A stretch of 16,503 nt of DNA, from NCBI GenBank assembly GCA_012514545.1, contig JAAZAC010000112.1, forward strand, positions 1-16,503, in the 5' to 3' direction. The translations under genes were made by a program, and so were the position numbers. This stretch comes from Actinomycetales bacterium (GTDB taxonomy: Bacteria; Actinomycetota; Actinomycetes; Actinomycetales; Cellulomonadaceae). Of this stretch, positions 14,360 through 16,503 are shown one piece after another. Below the pieces are notes generated by a model that did no database searches, was not told the DNA's origin, and saw only the letters and a program-made list of their open reading frames with translations. How positions within the stretch are numbered: the first letter of the stretch is position 1; each line of letters begins with the position of its first letter.

Positions 14360-15189
14360 GGCGCCTCCCCGGGGCCGCCGGGCTCGTCGTCGGGCACGAC
14401 CTCGATCTCGTCGAGCGCCGCGGCGTCGGGGTCGCCCAGCCCCTCGGCGAGCACGGTGAGGGCGGCCACCGCGGCGGTGACGTCCGACGTCGTCATGCGC
14501 TCGCCGCCGAACCGGGCCCGCAGGTACAGGTTCAGCAGGGCCCGGGTCGCCGCGGGGTCGACCGGCGTCCGGTCGAGCACGGCCACGGTGAACTCGGTGG
14601 GCGTCTGCGCGCGGTCCCGCGGCACGCCCGACCGCGCGGCCGCCTGCTCGAGGTGCACCCAGGCCGCGATGACCGCGTCGGTGGGCGGGACGTGCCGGCG
14701 GACCAGCAGGTCGGCGCCCGCCACCGCCTCGCGCAGCGCGGGCAGGTCCGGCATCCGTACGCCCGGCCCGCTGAGCACGTCGCCCGCGGCCAGCCCGGCG
14801 TCGTCGGGCGCGTCCGGGGGCAGCTCGACCGGGTGCCGCTGCAGCCACCGCGCCACGAGGAACACCACCCACAGCACGATGACCGAGAGCAGCACGATCC
14901 CCAGCCAGGTCAGGTCCCACGGCTCGGGGTTGAGGTAGTCGGCGTCGCGGAGCTGCAGCTCGATCGGCGCGGCCGGGGGCACCGTGGGCATGTCCGGCAC
15001 CGGCGGCGTCCACGGCAGCAGCGACTCCCCGCGCGTCGGCGGGTCCCACGGCCCCGCGAGGGCGGCCGCCACGACCACGACGACGGACAGGCCGATGAGC
15101 GCAGCGACCCGCGTCGGCGGGCCGGCCTCGGGGCGCGCGCGGCCCGCGCCCCGGCGGGGCGCCGTCGTCGTCGGCCGAGCCACGGGCAC
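14356..15189 (-). CDS. DUF4129 domain membrane protein, first gene of MoxR operon
   Basis: A 277-residue protein with a first membrane helix at about 28-46, an external Pro-rich loop (about 47-92), a second helix at about 95-117 and a cytoplasmic C-terminal half. The DUF4129 region (about 165-245) contains T-P-T-E-F-T-V-A-V-L-D-R, then L-L-N-L-Y-L-R-A-R-F-G-G-E, T-T-S-D-V-T-A-A-V. This matches the usual family pattern of a tetratricopeptide-like helix set ending in L-Y-x-x-A-R-F-G. The tail is acidic. DUF4129 proteins are typical partners in MoxR/DUF58/transglutaminase-like operons. GTG 15189 is chosen as start (GTG 15183 is an alternative two codons later), with a GGTGGGGCGGG site upstream. 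It is the first gene of the minus-strand operon and divergent from purB. Confidence 0.85.
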   Translation of the reverse strand: MPVARPTTTAPRRGAGRARPEAGPPTRVAALIGLSVVVVVAAALAGPWDPPTRGESLLPWTPPVPDMPTVPPAAPIELQLRDADYLNPEPWDLTWLGIVLLSVIVLWVVFLVARWLQRHPVELPPDAPDDAGLAAGDVLSGPGVRMPDLPALREAVAGADLLVRRHVPPTDAVIAAWVHLEQAAARSGVPRDRAQTPTEFTVAVLDRTPVDPAATRALLNLYLRARFGGERMTTSDVTAAVAALTVLAEGLGDPDAAALDEIEVVPDDEPGGPGEAP

Positions 15190-15378
15190 ATTGTCGCCCG
15201 CCCCACCCACGCGGGGGCGGCGGTCCGCGCAGTTCACCCCCGTCCGTCCACGCCGTGGCCCCTCGCCCCGACGGCACGTGCCCGCGCAGCCGCCCCCGTC
15301 GCCGTACCGCCCGACGTCGGCCGGTCGCGTCCGCGGACGGGGCCGCCCCGCGCGTCGGGCCGGTGGGAGGATGCGGCC
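15190..15378. other. Divergent intergenic region between DUF4129 operon and purB
   Basis: These 189 bases must hold promoters for both directions, but I see no convincing -35/-10 pair. Structures seen: a perfect 12-base palindrome CGTCCGCGGACG (15328-15339), 39 bases before the purB ATG; an adjoining CGGGG-CCG-CCCCG stem (15338-15350); and CGGGGG (15212-15217) with CCCCCG (15237-15242). The purB ribosome site GGTGGGAGG is at 15362-15370. None resembles a known purine riboswitch. Confidence 0.4.
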
Positions 15379-16503
15379 ATGGCCCACGATCCCGACCTGC
15401 CGGCCGCCCCGGGCGCGGGGGGCACCGACGACGACGCGGCCCGGACGGCCGCCCCGGCGCGTGCCCGCCGCCGGCTCGCGGACACCACCCTTGCCCTCGG
15501 GCCGCTCGACGGGCGGTACCGGGCGGCGGTCGCGCCGCTGGTCGACCACCTGTCGGAGGCGGCGCTCAACCGCGAGCGCGTGCACGTCGAGGTGGAGTGG
15601 CTCATCCACCTCACGTCGCACCACGTCGTGCCGGGCGCGCCCACGCTGTCCAGCGAGGAGCGGGACCACCTGCGCGCGATCGTCGACGAGTTCGACGAGC
15701 GCACGGTCGCCGAGCTCGCCGCCACCGAGCGGATCACGGTGCACGACGTCAAGGCCGTCGAGTACCTGCTCAAGCGGCGGCTCGCGGAGGCGCCGCAGGC
15801 GCTCGGGCCGGACACGGTGCTGCCGCGGGTGACCGAGCTCGTGCACTTCGCGTGCACCAGCGAGGACGTCAACAACCTCGCGTACGCACTCATGGTGCGC
15901 GGCGCCGTCGAGCAGGTCTGGCTCCCCGCGGCCCGCGCCCTCGTCGCCGACGTCGCCGCCCTGGCCCGCGCGCACGCCGACGTGCCGATGCTCGCTCGCA
16001 CGCACGGGCAGCCCGCCACCCCGACGACGCTGGGCAAGGAGCTCGCCGTGCTCGCCCACCGCCTGCACCGCCAGGTCCGGCGGATCGAGCGCACCGAGTA
16101 CCTGGGCAAGCTCAACGGCGCCACCGGCACCTACGGCGCGCACGTCGCGGCGGTGCCCGGCGTGGACTGGCCGGCGGTGTCGCGCGCGTTCGTCGAGGGC
16201 CTCGGCCTGACGTGGAACCCGCTGACCACGCAGATCGAGTCGCACGACTGGCAGGCCGAGCTGTACGCCGACGTCGCCCGGTTCAACCGCGTGCTGCACA
16301 ACCTCGCCACGGACGTGTGGACGTACATCTCGCTCGGGTACTTCGCGCAGGTGCGCGGGCAGGGCACGGTCGGCTCCTCCACGATGCCGCACAAGGTCAA
16401 CCCGATCCGCTTCGAGAACGCCGAGGCCAATCTCGAGGTCTCCAACGCGCTGCTCGACGTGCTCGCCTCCACCCTGGTGACCTCACGGCTGCAGCGGGAC
16501 CTG
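15379..16503 (+). CDS. purB: Adenylosuccinate lyase (C-terminus cut by window edge)
   Basis: The first 375 residues of PurB, which releases fumarate from SAICAR and from adenylosuccinate in purine synthesis. It is the longer enteric (E. coli-like) type: P-L-D-G-R-Y-R near residue 45; T-I/V-H-D-V-K-A-V-E-Y; C-T-S-E-D-V-N-N; R-T-H-G-Q-P-A-T-P-T-T-L-G-K-E with general-acid candidate H209; and the fumarase/aspartase superfamily signature G-S-S-T-M-P-H-K-V-N-P from residue 332, whose flexible loop serine is the expected base. The final visible residues are S-R-L-Q-R-D-L. About 80-100 more residues are expected beyond the window. The ATG at 15379 has GGTGGGAGG eight bases upstream. The first 35 or so residues (Asp/Ala/Arg-rich) extend beyond the E. 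coli N-terminus. It is cytoplasmic and tetrameric by family, and its active sites are shared between subunits. Confidence 0.95.
   Translation, partial: MAHDPDLPAAPGAGGTDDDAARTAAPARARRRLADTTLALGPLDGRYRAAVAPLVDHLSEAALNRERVHVEVEWLIHLTSHHVVPGAPTLSSEERDHLRAIVDEFDERTVAELAATERITVHDVKAVEYLLKRRLAEAPQALGPDTVLPRVTELVHFACTSEDVNNLAYALMVRGAVEQVWLPAARALVADVAALARAHADVPMLARTHGQPATPTTLGKELAVLAHRLHRQVRRIERTEYLGKLNGATGTYGAHVAAVPGVDWPAVSRAFVEGLGLTWNPLTTQIESHDWQAELYADVARFNRVLHNLATDVWTYISLGYFAQVRGQGTVGSSTMPHKVNPIRFENAEANLEVSNALLDVLASTLVTSRLQRDL

Noticed and set aside
15371..15381. ATG at 15371 as purB start
   Set aside because: It is out of frame with adenylosuccinate lyase; the ATG at 15379 is in frame and correctly spaced from GGTGGGAGG.
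1..16503. tRNA, rRNA, CRISPR array, insertion sequence or integration site
   Set aside because: No cloverleaf with a TTCRA arm, no regularly spaced repeats, no transposase or integrase motif and no terminal inverted repeats were seen on reading both strands.

Overview
The window is very GC-rich and densely coded, with GTG and TTG starts, 4-base ATGA/GTGA gene junctions and actinobacterial families (DUF6458, CopD-CtaG fusion, WXG100-like protein). This points to a high-GC actinobacterium, probably Cellulomonadaceae or a related Micrococcales lineage. That placement is inferred from composition and gene content; no marker gene settles it. Sixteen protein genes are supported, and both window ends cut through a gene. 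I saw no tRNA, rRNA, CRISPR array, transposase or phage gene.

Layout. Positions 1-6254 are read on the minus strand: a cut-off DUF6458 membrane protein, a CopD-CtaG copper/cytochrome-oxidase assembly membrane protein, then a tight bkdA-bkdB-bkdC operon for a 2-oxoacid dehydrogenase complex (E1 alpha, E1 beta, E2) that most resembles the branched-chain type. The E3 gene is not here. A 198-base divergent region carries several inverted repeats and separates bkdA from a plus-strand MerR regulator with a GyrI-like effector domain. Next come a minus-strand Pat/HisC2-type aminotransferase and a plus-strand four-helix membrane protein of the PF04020 'phage holin' family.

Positions 8783-15189 are all minus strand. 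The upstream part is a translationally coupled operon: DUF4129 membrane protein, a 174-residue membrane protein, MoxR AAA+ ATPase, DUF58 protein and a 216-residue multi-spanning protein. After a 113-base gap containing a hairpin comes a two-gene unit: an 88-residue WXG100-like protein overlapping a 542-residue serine alpha/beta hydrolase. The hydrolase N-terminal region is helical and carries W-A-G and Y-x-x-x-D signatures. At the right end purB (adenylosuccinate lyase) is divergent and runs out of the window.

How the genes fit together. The bkd complex and the aminotransferase can both act on 2-oxo acids made from amino acids, and the MerR gene sits between them. The MoxR/DUF58/DUF4129 set is a widespread envelope-linked chaperone-like module. 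The WXG-like/hydrolase pair looks like a substrate pair of a type VII (ESX/WXG) secretion system, although no secretion machinery lies in the window. It is the best candidate here for something poorly described.
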